From: Trissonchulus latispiculum
Taxonomy: Eukaryota; Nematoda; Enoplea; Enoplida; Ironidae
DNA: 64,000 bases
Assembly: GCA_030248195.1 (NCBI GenBank)
Contig: JASAND010012963.1
Location: forward strand, 41,569-105,568
Reading direction: 5' to 3'
The number at the start of each line of letters is the position of its first letter. Position 1 is the first letter of the stretch. Below are positions 11,400 through 22,347 of the stretch, piece by piece. The position numbers were made by a program, and so were the translations under genes. A model generated the notes under the pieces. It made no database searches. It was not told where the DNA came from and saw nothing but the letters and a program-made list of their open reading frames with translations.

Positions 11400-12344
11400 C
11401 ACAGGTGTAACGGGGATTTGGGTTGGGGGGCCCCCTCCTTCCAAAATTTGGGGGCGGGCCAACTTTTTAGACCTCCCCCAAACCATAGTTTCCCTGGAAC
11501 TTTGGGTCTCGGGGGGGGTAAATCTTGGCCGACCTCCGAAATGTGATGGGGGGTACCCCCCCCAACCCCCCCCCCCCAGAATTCGGACCTCAGAAATTTC
11601 GAAAAATGGCCAAAAAATGCAAAATTTTCTGTAATTTAGCCCTTTTTTCATCAAAATAAGGCTTGTTCTTAACGTTTTAGGTGTTTTTGCACCGTTTTAA
11701 AGCGATTTTAGGTCAAAATTTTAGAAAAATTTTTCAAAAAATGACCATTTTTCGACCAAATTTAGCTAACTTTTTGGGTCCAAAAATCGTTGGGGGGGGG
11801 GTTCGGGGGGGGTAGCCAAAAGTTGGGGGAGGGTAAGTCAAAAAATCTGGGGGGGGGGGGGTAAATTTGGTAAAACATTTTGGGGGGGGGTAACCCCCCC
11901 CCCCCCAAAGGAAACTATGCCCCAAACCCCCCCAAACCTCCCCCAAAAATTTTTTTCCTATTTTTATGCCAAAAATCGCGTTTTCAGCCATTGCTAATGC
12001 GGAAAAACATCCAACCATTAACTAATTTTAACATTAGACAGGGGTTTTAAACTCAAAAACTTGGTTGCCAACATGTTTCTAACTACAAAATAAGGTCACT
12101 ATTGAGTCAGACAGAAGGTCCATAAAACTGTTGAAAACGTGTATTTCACGCACTAATGAACACTTTAAGCCAAAAATTTGAACATTTTTGAAAAATTTTG
12201 CAAAATTTACCCTAAAAATACCCGAATTTTGGCCAATTTGTCGCGCCTTCGGCCGGGGGCCCCCAAAAATTTTTGGGGGTGGTTTGGAAAAATGGCTGGG
12301 GAGGGGAGGTGGCCCCCCCAAACCTCCCCCCAATTACACCTATG
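11400..12344. mobile_element. hAT-like G-run element, 945 bp, with an empty-site copy in the window
   Basis: Ends CACAGGTGTAA and TTACACCTATG; flanks TGGCCAAC (11392-11399) and AGGCCAAC (12345-12352) agree at 7 of 8. The related sequence at 27970-28020 reads straight across as CACCAGGCCAACAC, an empty site. The interior has many G-runs and a hairpin-like CGCGCC-TTC-GG(C) at about 12241-12255. It may contain further nested pieces, including one with CATAGTTTCCCTGG at 11484. Confidence 0.8.
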
Positions 12345-12428
12345 AGGCCAACACGGTCTCCAGAGGGCCGCGCAGACGCCTTTATACCCCTCAAAAAACA
12401 GTTTTCATGTAATTAAATTCACAGTTAA

Positions 12429-13407
12429 GGTGGTGATTCCCTTTGGTCACGTAAAGTTTACACCATTATTACTCATTCATTACTTGGAGTTATGAAGCCA
12501 TTTTTATATCAAAATGTTGCTTGATATTTTCTCTTTTTAAGGCATGCTACGAAACTAATGTTGCTTTTCTAAAATATTTTTAACATATTTTAGAAGAAGT
12601 ATAATTTTCCAGAATTTTTGCAGACTCAAGTAAATTTTTTCGTGAGACATCGATTGTATCATTCGATACCCCCATCAAATAGCTGGGGACGATTTTTTGT
12701 TTATTGTGAAATCGCTCCTCGTTATAGAGAAATAAGCTGAAATGTGTGCGTAACCTGTATTTTGCCTACTTTTTCCAAATTTGTCAAGCGATTACTTTAG
12801 CTAGAAAGCAGCAATCGGGGCAACTAAAAAATCGTCCCTGGGTATATTTGTGCAGAACACATTTGTTCAGTAGCAGCCCTCCAACTTGCATGGTGAATGC
12901 TCCACAGTCTTTGAAAAAAATTGGTCGTGTTTTTGCAAAAACTACATTTTTTATGATAGCAGCCTACAGGATAGCAGTTGGAAGACGATCATGCGTCGGA
13001 TAATTTGTCCCTGTGAGACCTTCAGATCGACGCCCTTAGTTTGATTTTACGGCTTGCGTAGTTCAAGAAATGTTGGATAATTTGATTTCTGCAAAAATGA
13101 CAAGTTTTCGACGCCAAAACAAGAAAATCGGCTATATCTCACGGTAGAGAAAACCTAGAAACTTACTTTAAAGCAAAAATGTGAAGCTCAATGAGATCTT
13201 TCGAATGAATATAGTCATAACTGTATAGCAGCTGCCAAACGTTCAGAAATTTAGAAAAACCACTCTGACCGGAAATCTCGAATTTTTGAATCGGGATTGC
13301 GCGAAGGGTGTTAGAACGCTAAAAGAACTGATTTCGGAAAGTTTCACCAAATTTCATCTTGATTTACGCCGCCAAACAACAATATGTGCCCAAAAGGAAT
13401 CACCACC
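12429..13407. mobile_element. TTAA-flanked MITE, 979 bp
   Basis: Ends GGTGGTGATTCC and GGAATCACCACC with TTAA on both sides (12425-12428 and 13408-13411), as in piggyBac- or Kolobok-type elements. A longer inverted copy is at 30238-31718. No transposase is encoded. The right junction cuts the reverse transcriptase fragment that follows. Confidence 0.85.
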
Positions 13408-13411
13408 TTAA

Positions 13412-14076
13412 AAAGAATAAGATTTACAATAAAAGGTGCACAATCTGTTCCCATGGGAATGCCAATTTTTTGATGAAAAACTAAGTTACCAACACGAAAA
13501 TACGTATTGTGAACAATGCATTTAATATATATAGCTTAAAACTTTTTCTTTTGTAATAGCATTTGTTGAATCTATTTTGTTTGTCCAAAAAGCCGTTTTT
13601 GGAGTAGCTGATATAATACTATTGCCCATAAATTCGTCTAAAAGTTCCTCCATATTTTTAATAATAACTTCATGTTCAAGCGAAGTGTACATTTCCGTAA
13701 AATCGTAAGTATATATATCCTGAGTGAGCATATGTCGATTTATTAAGTTTATGTAAAGCATTAACGTTTCTGAACTTTTAATTACCCAGAAGAATTTAAT
13801 TCGATATCTACCATTTCTTTCCATTACTTTGCAATAATTTTGTATCTTTTCATATATTAATTTCAAGCAGCGCGAAACCGTAGAAGAAATACGTTTTGAA
13901 AAAGATTGATTACTTGCTATAATAATTCTGAATTCAATAGGACTTTTGTGAAATTTAGGAAGCATACGAGGAAAAGGAATACTACCTAAAGTTTCATTTT
14001 GATTTAAACCATATTTTTCTCTTAATGTATTTTTAATATCATCTTCTGTTGTATCAATTGATTGATAATGAGGCAA
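13412..14076 (-). pseudogene. Penelope-like/non-LTR-type reverse transcriptase fragment
   Basis: The minus strand reads an RT core: LPKFHKSPIEFRIIIAS near the start (template-binding motif), then YDFTEMYTSLEH (the A-box with the first catalytic Asp), then past the stop of the longest frame GIPMGTDCAPFIVN (B-box) near 13445-13410. These motifs in this order are typical of the 'PKxHKxP...IPMGTDCAP' RT family common in marine invertebrates, related to Penelope-like elements. The YxDD catalytic box is missing because the TTAA-flanked MITE interrupts it, and the N-terminus is cut by a G-run element at about 14084. It is a dead fragment of roughly 220 residues. Confidence 0.8.
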
Positions 14077-14083
14077 CGGACTG

Positions 14084-14345
14084 GTATACCCAGTATAAGT
14101 GGGGGGTACTCTCCCCTACTTTTGGTTACCCCCCAGCAATTTTTGTGGTCAAAAAGTTAGCTAAATTTTGCTAAAAATGCTCATTTTTTGAAAAATTTTT
14201 CTCAGGTGTTGGCGTAAAATTGGTTTAAAACGGTGTAAAAACACCTAAAACGATAAAAACAAGCCGTTTTGACAAGAAAAGCGTTAAAATACAGAACATT
14301 TTGCGTTTTTAGGAAATTTTTATACCGCCGGAGGCGGTATACTTG
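14084..14345. mobile_element. Truncated G-run element with GC hairpin
   Basis: It begins CTGGTATACCCAGTATAAGTGGGG, like left ends of the 5-bp class, and contains the perfect hairpin ATACCGCC-GGA-GGCGGTAT at 14322-14340. No matching right end was found. Confidence 0.5.
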
Positions 14346-14790
14346 TAATGGGTTGACCCATCTGAATTCCTATGTTTTGCATGTAAATTGCTTGGCGCGG
14401 AGGATTTCCGTCCTATCTTCAACACATGTCCTAGTACGCAGGTTTTTTCACCCAACAATTTTTCTATGATTTTGCAATTCTTAGAGCATTGTTGCAGTCG
14501 ATTTACTTCATTTTTTCTGCCCTGCAAATTGTTTTGAAAACGATCACTGTTTTCCCTTTCTCATATTATCGAAAATCGGGCGTTATTTGCCTGTCACTTG
14601 ATTGGCAGAGGTTTAACAAATCAATAAATAGCTATAACTACAATTACAATTTTCGTGTGAAAAGATTGATCTTGCGCTTGCACTGTATATATTTGTTTAA
14701 TTAGTGATTGCTTTGCTTTAGAATTTAGATAAAATAAACAAATAGATAAATTATAATTTTCTATCTCTCGGTTCAGTCGATAATTTTGTA
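14346..14790. other. AT-rich, no gene seen
   Basis: Short frames on both strands lack domains and splice context. Nothing supported. Confidence 0.4.
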
Positions 14791-14862
14791 GGAGTCAGAG
14801 TAGTGTAGTGGTTACAGTGTTCGCTTGGCGCTGGCACGGTCACAGATCGATTCCTTTTCCGG
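14791..14862 (+). ncRNA. tRNA-like sequence, probable SINE head
   Basis: A 72-nt stretch has an A-box (TAGTGTAGTGG) and a B-box-like AGATCGATTCC with tRNA spacing. The acceptor arms do not pair well, so a functional tRNA is unlikely. It is probably a tRNA-derived SINE promoter or tRNA relic. Confidence 0.45.
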
Positions 14863-15171
14863 TAGTATTTTAGTTTCACAATTGGCAATGGCAATAAAAT
14901 ACTGCCATTCTTTTGTCTCAGAAGCCGCAAATGTTGGGAAGTTGAAACTAGTCAAATGGTAACGTCACCTCACAGTAGGCCAACATGGTATATGAAAAAG
15001 AAACGAATTTACCACATATATTTCAAATACTACGGCGGTATAATTCCCCTTTTAAGGGGTAACTTGTTTGAATTTTCTGAGGTCCGAGTCAACCACCAAA
15101 TTTCCCAAGTTTACCCCCCTCCCCAACCAAAATTTCTGGTGAAACTAGGTATATAATGCAAAAAGTAGCGG

Positions 15172-15943
15172 CAAGAGTGCATAATTGCACTATATATAAG
15201 AAGAAGAGTAAGCCACTAGAGGGCTTCTCTTCTTGGCATTGCGTAACGGTGCTCCGACCACAATACGCGAATGTTCCCCCGTTTGGTGGGGGGTTGGTCT
15301 GTTCGACAAAGCATACCCCCCTCCGTTTGGTGGGGGGGTAGCAGAAAAGAGGTCCCCGTTTGGTGGGGGGGGTAGCCAACAGCCAATCAGATTGCAGAGA
15401 CCCCCTCCCCGTTTGGTTGGGGGGGGGTAGAGCAGAGGATTACGGTAGTTTTTGTTCTATTCTAAAATGGGTCCCCGTTTGGTGGGGGGGTAGCAAAGAG
15501 GTCCCCGTTTGCTCGGGGGTAAGCAAAAGGGGTCCCCGTTTGGTGGGAGGGATGCAACACGGGTCCCCGTATGGGGGGGGGTCGCCAAAAGCCAATCAGA
15601 TTCAGCCAATCTTAGCCTGACTAGGCGACCCCCCCACGGGGACCTCCTTCTGCCTACCCCCCCCAAACGGGGACCTCCTTCTGCCTACCCCCCACCAAAC
15701 GGGGACCCCTTTTGCATACCCCCCCACCAAACGGGGACCTGTTTTTGCTACCCCCACCAAACGGGGACCTGTTTTTGCTACCCCCCCACCAAACGGGGAG
15801 GGGGTATGCTTGTCGACCCCCCCACCAAACGGGGGAACATTCGCGTATTGTGGTCGGAGCACCGTTACGCAATGCCAAGAAGAGAAGCCCTCTAGTGGCT
15901 TACTCTTCTTCTATAATATAAAGGAATTAATTATGGACTCTTG
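15172..15943. mobile_element. 7-bp-TSD fold-back element with GTTTGGTGGGGG modules
   Basis: Left end CAAGAGTGCATAATTGCAC is inverted at the right end (GGACTCTTG); GTAGCGG is duplicated exactly at 15165-15171 and 15944-15950. Long arms contain AGAAGAAGAGTAAGCCACTA and CGCGAATGTTCCCCCG. Between the arms are about 15 short modules, CCCCGTTTGGTGGGGGG followed by TAGCAAAGAGGT or TATGCAAAAGGGGT, inverted on the right half. Proline- and glycine-rich ORFs across it on both strands mirror one another and are artefacts. Confidence 0.9.
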
Positions 15944-16480
15944 GTAGCGGGGGAAACCCCAATGGGGGGAACCCAAATGGGGGGGGGGGAAACCCACCCA
16001 AGGTTTTTTAGGCCATAGCTAAGGCCATGGCCTAAATTTATGAGTCGATGGCCTAAAGAATTTTGGCCGTTGAGGCCATTTGGCCTAAATTTTTCGACGA
16101 AAACCCAGTTAAATTTTTTTGATTTTTAAGTAAAAACAGTAATTTTCTAAAAATTAGGCGCGAATTCATACATTTCCACTTGTATTTCTGGGCTGCGCCA
16201 GCCGCCAGCTACTTATACTTATAAATTCACATTCAGTTAGAATTTTATTTACTGTTATAAAGATTTCATAGAAGAAATGCTATTTTTTAATAGTTTAACT
16301 TTATTTCTATTAGTTTTATTTTCTATTTTCTGTGGTTTTCTATACTAGTATACATACTCCTATATACCTGCTTTAATATTCATTAAAAATTTATTAACTG
16401 ACGTGCATTATTATTTCTATGCTAACAAGCTTCTGTTTCTGCCATTTTAAGGTAAAACCGTAGTTTTTCTGGTGTGTTAA
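15359..16480. repeat. Segmental duplication copy 1, left flank of the giant block
   Basis: This matches 49167-50301 nearly base for base except for lengths of G/C runs and a few module differences. 15951-16480 is AT-rich with GGCCATAGCTAAGGCCATGG and no gene. The match stops exactly at TAA 16478-16480, where the giant inverted-repeat block begins. Confidence 0.9.
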
Positions 16481-16690
16481 TGCGTCTTTCAAATAAAGTT
16501 TCATCGACCGCATGAAAAAGTCACGGGTGCGGCGATCTGTTCCAACGTAATGTCCGGACATTCCGTTGACGAAGCACGTAATGTCACAAAAATGTCCGTA
16601 TGCAAATTTTTCACACCTACGTAGTGTCCGGACATTTTTGTGACTTTCCGTTGTTCATTAACGGAAAGTCACAAAAATGTCCACAGCCCC
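16481..16690 (+). repeat. Left terminal and subterminal repeat of the giant block
   Basis: The first 44 bp are an exact inverted match to 45209-45252. Next come ATGTCCGGACATT palindromes (about 16550 and 16630) and an inverted pair GACTTTCCGTT...AACGGAAAGTC at 16640-16670. Confidence 0.85.
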
Positions 16691-17504
16691 AAAAACCACT
16701 AAATGTTCCCAAGTTATACCTAAACTGCAGCTAGCGCGTTTCTTTGATCTTGCCGCTATCCGTAATCATAAAACTTCGTCACGTCACTTAGCTCTCAAGG
16801 GGGAAACATTGGATTGGGGCGGGAGGGGGAAGGTGTTAGTGTTGGAGGAACACCCCCACCATTCTTGACGACTGCTGTCAAGATCTAGGCCATCATTTTA
16901 AGCCAAGCCAAATAGCCAAAAATATATATTTTTTCAAATGATCAAAATTTAGATTAAAAATAGCCTCATTCTCATTCAGGACAGACAAGGAGCATTGGTT
17001 TATCAGAGGGTGTTGGGGCCTGGGGGGAGGTGGACCCCCAAAATTTCCGACCCTCCTCGCTTCCCCAGAAGTTTTACTCACCCTCCCCAATTTTCGGTTT
17101 TGGCTACCCGTCTACAACCCCTAAAATTTAAATTTTGCCATAAAATTGTAAAGTTTTTCAAAAATGTTTTTCAAATTATGCCTTGAAACCGTGTGAAAAC
17201 GCGTTAAACGATAAAAACTAGTATTGTTATGACGAAAAATGAGTTAAAATGTAAAAAATATGTGTTTTAGGCTATTTTTTGGATTTTCTTAGGTCCAAAT
17301 TTTTGGGGGGTGGTGGGGTGTTGGCGGGGGCCGGGGGGTATATACCCCATTTTATTTGTATAAGGGTCGCCCAACAAATTTCCAAAATTTACCCTCCGCC
17401 AAAATTTCCGGTGAAACTATAACACGAACCATGTAGGGAGCCTATTGATCCTGATTTAAGGTTATCCTTCCGCCCTTAATTTAAATTTTTACGACATGTG
17501 TGTT
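16691..17504. other. G-run element remnants, no gene
   Basis: A G/C-run block spans about 16990-17430. Its right edge (TTTCCGGTGAAACTATA) is shared with elements near 6981 and 15130. No coding region is supported. Confidence 0.4.
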
Positions 17505-18019
17505 CATAGGTGTAATTGGGGGGAGGTTTGGGGGTTTTTTCAGCCATTTTTAGAAAGCACCCCCAAAAATGTTTGGGGGCCCCCGGCGCGAGCGTAGTCG
17601 CGCCGAAGGCTCGAAAAATTGGTCAAAAATCGGGTATTTTTATGATAAATTTTGTAAAATTTTTCAAAAATGTCCAAATTTTTGGCTTAAAGTGTTCATT
17701 ATTGCGTGAAATACACGTTTTTAAAAGTTTTATGGACTTTCTGTCTCAATATTTACCCTATTTTGGAGTTAGAAACATGCTGGTAATCAAGTTTTCGAGT
17801 TTAAAGGCCCTGTCTAATGTTAAAATTAGTTAATGGTTGGATGTTTCCTGGCATTAGCAATGGCTGAAAATACTATTTTTGGCATAAAAATTGAAAATTT
17901 TTTTGGGGGAGGTTTGGGGGGGGTCTGGGGTGGGTTTGGGGGAGGTCCAAAAAGGGGGCCCGCCCCCAAAATATGGGGAGAGGGCGCCTCCCCCAACCCA
18001 AATCCCCGTTACACCTATG
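17505..18019. mobile_element. hAT-like G-run MITE, 515 bp, exact 8-bp TSD
   Basis: Ends CATAGGTGTAATTGGGG and CCCCGTTACACCTATG; TGTGTGTT is duplicated at 17497-17504 and 18020-18027. It belongs to the same family as 11400-12344, sharing the internal stretch AAATTTTTGGCTTAAAGTGT-like DNA. A hairpin-rich GGCGCGAGCGTAGTCGCGCC lies near 17585-17605. Confidence 0.9.
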
Positions 18020-18521
18020 TGTGTGTTTAAAAAGGCCTAAAACTGCAAACATCGCTTAAAAATGGTTTAAAATAGCGTTTATTTGAAAAAGTTTGAAAGT
18101 TTTGGGGTCTCTGAGGCCGCGCACACCCCCTCATTTTTTCTCCAAAGGCGGAAAAAGCCTAAAATTGCAATACATAAATTACAAAAGCAAAAAGCATAGG
18201 TGGGTCAGGGGGTGGGACCAGACTCCAAAACGAGATGCCCCCCCTGGAGGGGGGGGGGCGGGCGAGCAGAGGAGCGGTAAAAATCGGATTTTTTGGTCAA
18301 ACGCTAAAAGTTTTCTTGCATTTCGACCGGTTGTACCTATTTTTAGTAACTCTAAGTGAATGTTGTTGAGCTTATATATATATACAAATTTTTAAGCAAT
18401 TATAATTATAATTACAATATATATAATGTACAAATATATATATATATATATAATATATATAATGTTTCTGTGCCATTCTGCGAAATTTTGCTGAAGACGA
18501 ATTCACCTCAAGGAACAGAAA

Positions 18522-18613
<92 letters not shown>

Positions 18614-18736
18614 CTACTTTGTTATTTAGGTTTAAAACGTATTGGATATATTTGCCCTTGTTAGCTATTGATACGGTCCCCATATTTCTGACTTGCATAT
18701 AGATTAAGCTGTTTTCATTCATGTTCCTTCATTAAG
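18020..18736. repeat. Microsatellite region, (CA)n-(TA)n
   Basis: A (CA) tract of about 30 units at 18523-18582 runs directly into a (TA) tract at 18583-18612; shorter TA tracts lie at 18371-18455. The ORFs here simply translate the microsatellites. No gene. Confidence 0.9.
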
Positions 18737-19010
18737 GTGGTGGACATTCCGTTGACGGAATGTCCGCCTATGGACTATCCGTTGACGGAATGTCCACGGA
18801 CGCAAACACTTCTTTGACGTAACCGGGAGGTTTAGCAAGCTTATAAGCACTATTGTGAACAGAAAACTCTTTTCTAGGTCCATATGCACAAGCTGCTTCA
18901 GCCCCCATTTGCTGTCCTTCGCAGGTTTTTAACTTCAGCACAGCTAATGAGTAGGTCTACTGTGACATTCCGTTAACGGGTGGAGGACATTCCGTTAACG
19001 CGGTGGGGAT
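18737..19010. repeat. Internal cluster of the giant-block terminal motif
   Basis: GACATTCCGTTGACGGAATGTCC and GACATTCCGTTAACG occur four times at 18743-18800 and 18964-19000. The same motif occurs only near the two block ends, which suggests a binding array or an old solo end. Confidence 0.6.
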
Positions 19011-19165
19011 ACACCATTAATTTTGAATATATATATATACCACGTATGTCCTAATTATCTGGTAAAGTTTCGACATTTCTGATCAAAATTTTGGAATTTT
19101 GAAAATAAGTTGTTGGGCATAAAATTTTTGGTCAAAAATTTCAAACTTTTTTCCGGTGTCGCCAG

Positions 19166-19540
19166 CATACATTAACACGGGGTCCGATTCTGGGGGGTCT
19201 ACCCCGACCTCGGCGAGGGGTCTACCCCTGAAAAAAATCAAAAATTTTAAGAGGGTCTGCCCCGAAATTGGCAAAAATTCCGAATTTTTAATGTTTTTGG
19301 CCAAAACTTAGCAAACAACGGCAATTTTTAGCAATTTTTAAGAAATTTTTTGAAAAAATCGCTAAAATTTGCTAAAAAATTACCAATTTTCAGTAAAAAT
19401 CGCTGAGGGGTCTACCCTTTTTCCTTTCTGGACGACAGGGTCTGCCCTTTTTTCCTTTTCGCAGAAGGCGTCTACCCGTTTTTTGTCGGTCTGGGGGGGG
19501 GGTCTGCACCCCCCCCCATTCCCCCCCACGTTATCCTATG
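19166..19540. mobile_element. hAT-like G-run MITE, 375 bp, exact 8-bp TSD
   Basis: Ends CATACATTAACACGGGG and GTTATCCTATG; GTCGCCAG is duplicated at 19158-19165 and 19541-19548. The target itself looks like half of one of the GC hairpins (CCGGTGTCGCC). The interior repeats 'GGGGTCTACCC' several times. Confidence 0.85.
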
Positions 19541-19614
19541 GTCGCCAGATTGTTTTGGTCAAAAATAGTCAATTTTGGTACAAGAACTTGACTTACGAGC
19601 ACTTTCGAGTTTAG

Positions 19615-20366
19615 TTGTCTGGGCTTTTTCTAGGCGAAAAAAAGTGGGGATGGGATGAGTGGGGGGCAGCCCCCCCACTAGTGGGGGGGGGCAGGCTCGT
19701 AGCCAGGGGGGGGAATGGAGGGAATTCCCCCCGAAATTGTGTTGCCCCCCAGGAATTTTTTCCTGCTATGTGTAAAACGCCCATTTTTAAAAAAGTTTTC
19801 GCGTATGTTGTTTAAAAAAGTGTGTTGTACCGTTATAATACGTGTTTCGCGCTTAAAAACGAGTACCAATTACTCTATTTGGTGTACTTTGACCATCTCC
19901 TGCATCATTTGGGTGCATGAACACGCACTGCGCCTTAAACATTATTGTAATTTCAAGCCCCCCAGACCCACCGAACAAATTTTGCATTCCCCACCCCCCC
20001 CGAAAATTTTTTTGGCTACGCTAGTGGGGGGGGGGCCGAAAGTGGGGAGAGGAATCTAAAGTGGTCTAAAATCGCTAAAAAGGCAGTAAAAATAGCCTGT
20101 TTTCTACATATACCGCTATAACTATGCTTAAAAGTGCTCAAAAATCAACTTTGAGTACCAAAATAGACCATTTTTGACCAAAAAATTCCGGCAATGCCGG
20201 AAAATTTTTGAAATTTTTGACCAAAAATCGTTAAAACTTGGCATTTTCTGGGCACCTTATAGTGAGTGGAGGGAAGCCCAAAAAAGTGGGGGTGGGGCCG
20301 AGTGGGGGGGAAGGGGTTGAGTGGGGAGGGGAGGAGCCCAAAAAGTGGGGGCGCCCACCACCGGCG
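19615..20366. mobile_element. Composite G-run elements
   Basis: The left edge CTGGGCTTTTTCTAGGCGAAAA is like the 5-bp class. A second edge, GCTCGTAGCCAGGGGGGG (19697) with TTGGCTACGC (20012), suggests a nested insertion. The hairpin TTCCGGC-AAT-GCCGGAA is at 20186-20202. Exact ends were not resolved. Confidence 0.5.
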
Positions 20367-21766
20367 TATCCAGGATTTTTGAAAGGGGTGGGTCCAAATA
20401 TATTTTATCCTCTTCCCCCAGGACCACACAACAGAACTGTTTTTATCCAGTTCAGTTCAACAATAGACTGCACAAGTGAAGCACATACTCCCCTCCTGTG
20501 TGTTGGCGTGTGTTGCTTCATAATTCACACTGTCCCGCAAGTATATATTCTAATTCACGTATATATAAAATAGGAGTGTCTATTATATATGTAATATTAT
20601 TAGTGAGTATTAACAATAATCAGAATGACAGAATACCAATTGGGGGGGGGGTCTGGGGGGCGGAGCCCCCCAGAAGTTGAAGAAAGTTTTTGCTTTTTAG
20701 ATGAAATCGTTCTTCAAATCTTTCTTTCATTTTGCAGAAACAACACAATTTTTAAAAATTAACATTTTTTGAGGGCAAAATAAGAAATTTTTGCTAAAAT
20801 CGAATGACATTTTAGACTTTTTCTATCCGAAAATCTGGTGAAAGTTGGAAATATATATATATATATATATACGTACGTATGTATACACTCGCAAAATTTT
20901 GTGGATATATATATATGCCTTTTTCTGTTTTTCCTGTCTACTTTTCTTACCCTCAAATCGCGATGACGGGACTGCCATCGAGATCTATCCCTAGTAGTTT
21001 TTAGCATTTACGCTATAAAAGGTCTTAAATACTGGCATGCTCGGATCGGTATCCCGCATGCCGAGAAGATCCAAAGAAAAAGTTTTTTTTCAAAAAATTT
21101 TAGCAAAAATGGTATGAGAAACGTGCCTCACAAATGCAATTGAAGAATGTAGCATCTCTTAATCTCCGTACGGCTTAATACTGATTGACTATTCAAACTT
21201 TGTCGAAGCTTAAAATAAATTACAAAGACAATATAGAGCGGGGGATTGGGGCGGCAGCCCCAAAAATCTGAGAATTTTTTAAAAAATTCACTGTTAAAAC
21301 ATAATAGAAACTTTGCATTCTTTTTTTTAAATTTGGGGCCAGGGTTTTTTCAAAATCGGACCTGTGTAAATCTTGTGTAAATTTAAATTTCACTGTGTAT
21401 TTTTGTTTGAAGCTGTGTAAAATTTAAAAGTGTCGTTTTTCAATTGTAATATAAAATAAAATACATTTGGACGTTATTTTCTTGCTACAATGTTGTTTTC
21501 GGATCATTCAAGCCAAAGTTATGCCAACTGCACTTGTGTAACATTTCGAAAGAAGCCACGCGGGAGTCTGGGGGCGGAGCCCCCCAGAAGTTGAGAAAAT
21601 TTTGTAAATTGCAATAGAATTCATAATGGAAATGTTTAAAAAGATTAATTCATTAAATGTCAAAAATAGGATTGGCCAAATTCAAATTTCTGAAAAACAC
21701 TTCACCTATCGATTTCTTTCTTTTTCCAACTTTTTGGAATAATTTTTTCACAAACTTGCTGGTCAC
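20367..21766. other. No gene seen; two G/C palindromes and TA tracts
   Basis: Palindromes CTGGGGGGC-GGA-GCCCCCCAG (20653-20673) and CTGGGGGC-GGA-GCCCCCAG (21568-21586) each precede AGAAGTTGA. A TA/TACG tract is at 20850-20885. The rest is AT-rich without a supported gene. Confidence 0.5.
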
Positions 21767-22037
21767 CAAGGCCGCACCCAGGGGGGGGTTCAAGGGGTCT
21801 AGACCCCCCCCCCTTTTGGGATGACTAAATGGAAAATTTTTGCTATTTTTATGGCAAAAACAGCTATTTTTAAAAAATCGCGCCTTCGGCGCGATAATTT
21901 ACAAATTAACGTCCAATGTACTGTTTTTGGGCAAAAATGCAAAAAATTTTCAAGTTCTGGGGAGCTCCGCCCCCCAGACCCCCCGTTGCATTTTACCTTG
22001 GACCCCCCCCCTTTTCAAAATCCTGGGTGCGGGCCTG
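21767..22037. mobile_element. hAT-like MITE, 271 bp, exact 8-bp TSD
   Basis: Ends CAAGGCCGCACCCAGG and CCTGGGTGCGGGCCTG; CTGGTCAC is duplicated at 21759-21766 and 22038-22045. It is an inverted sister of 4425-4705 with the hairpin TCGCGCC-TTC-GGCGCGA at 21878-21894. Confidence 0.9.
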
Positions 22038-22219
22038 CTGGTCACGTACTAAGTTTCGGTGCTTTAACTGCTACTGGGGACGGCTCCATATAGTACAGAC
22101 ACACAAATTATATATACAGTAGATACGTACCCAAAACAACGGAGGAAGTATATATATATTATAGGGGAGCGCGAGAGCGTATGTATGTGGAAAACAGGCT
22201 ATTTATACAGCATTTTTAG

Positions 22220-22313
22220 CATTTTTGGCTCATTTTATTCTCCCCCCCCCACTTTTCGACCTCCCCCCACCCACTCTCCCCCTCTCCACTTATTTTTGCC
22301 TAAAGTAAACCCA

Positions 22314-22318
<5 letters not shown>
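22220..22318. mobile_element. Right-end fragment of a 5-bp-class G-run MITE
   Basis: C-runs followed by GCCTAAAGTAAACCCAG match the right end of 9115-9496. It abuts a (TA)n tract; the left end is absent. Confidence 0.6.

Positions 22319-22346
<28 letters not shown>

Positions 22347-22347
<1 letters not shown>

Noticed and set aside
14791..14862. Functional tRNA gene
   Set aside because: A- and B-box-like motifs are present, but the acceptor and anticodon stems do not pair properly.
15280..15840. CRISPR-like array of GTTTGGTGGGG repeats with spacer-like gaps
   Set aside because: Repeat and gap lengths vary, the right half is inverted, gaps are related to each other, and the block is enclosed by transposon ends with a 7-bp duplication in a eukaryotic genome.
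18356..18722. ORFs with Thr-His or Val-Cys runs
   Set aside because: They translate the (CA)n/(TA)n microsatellite.
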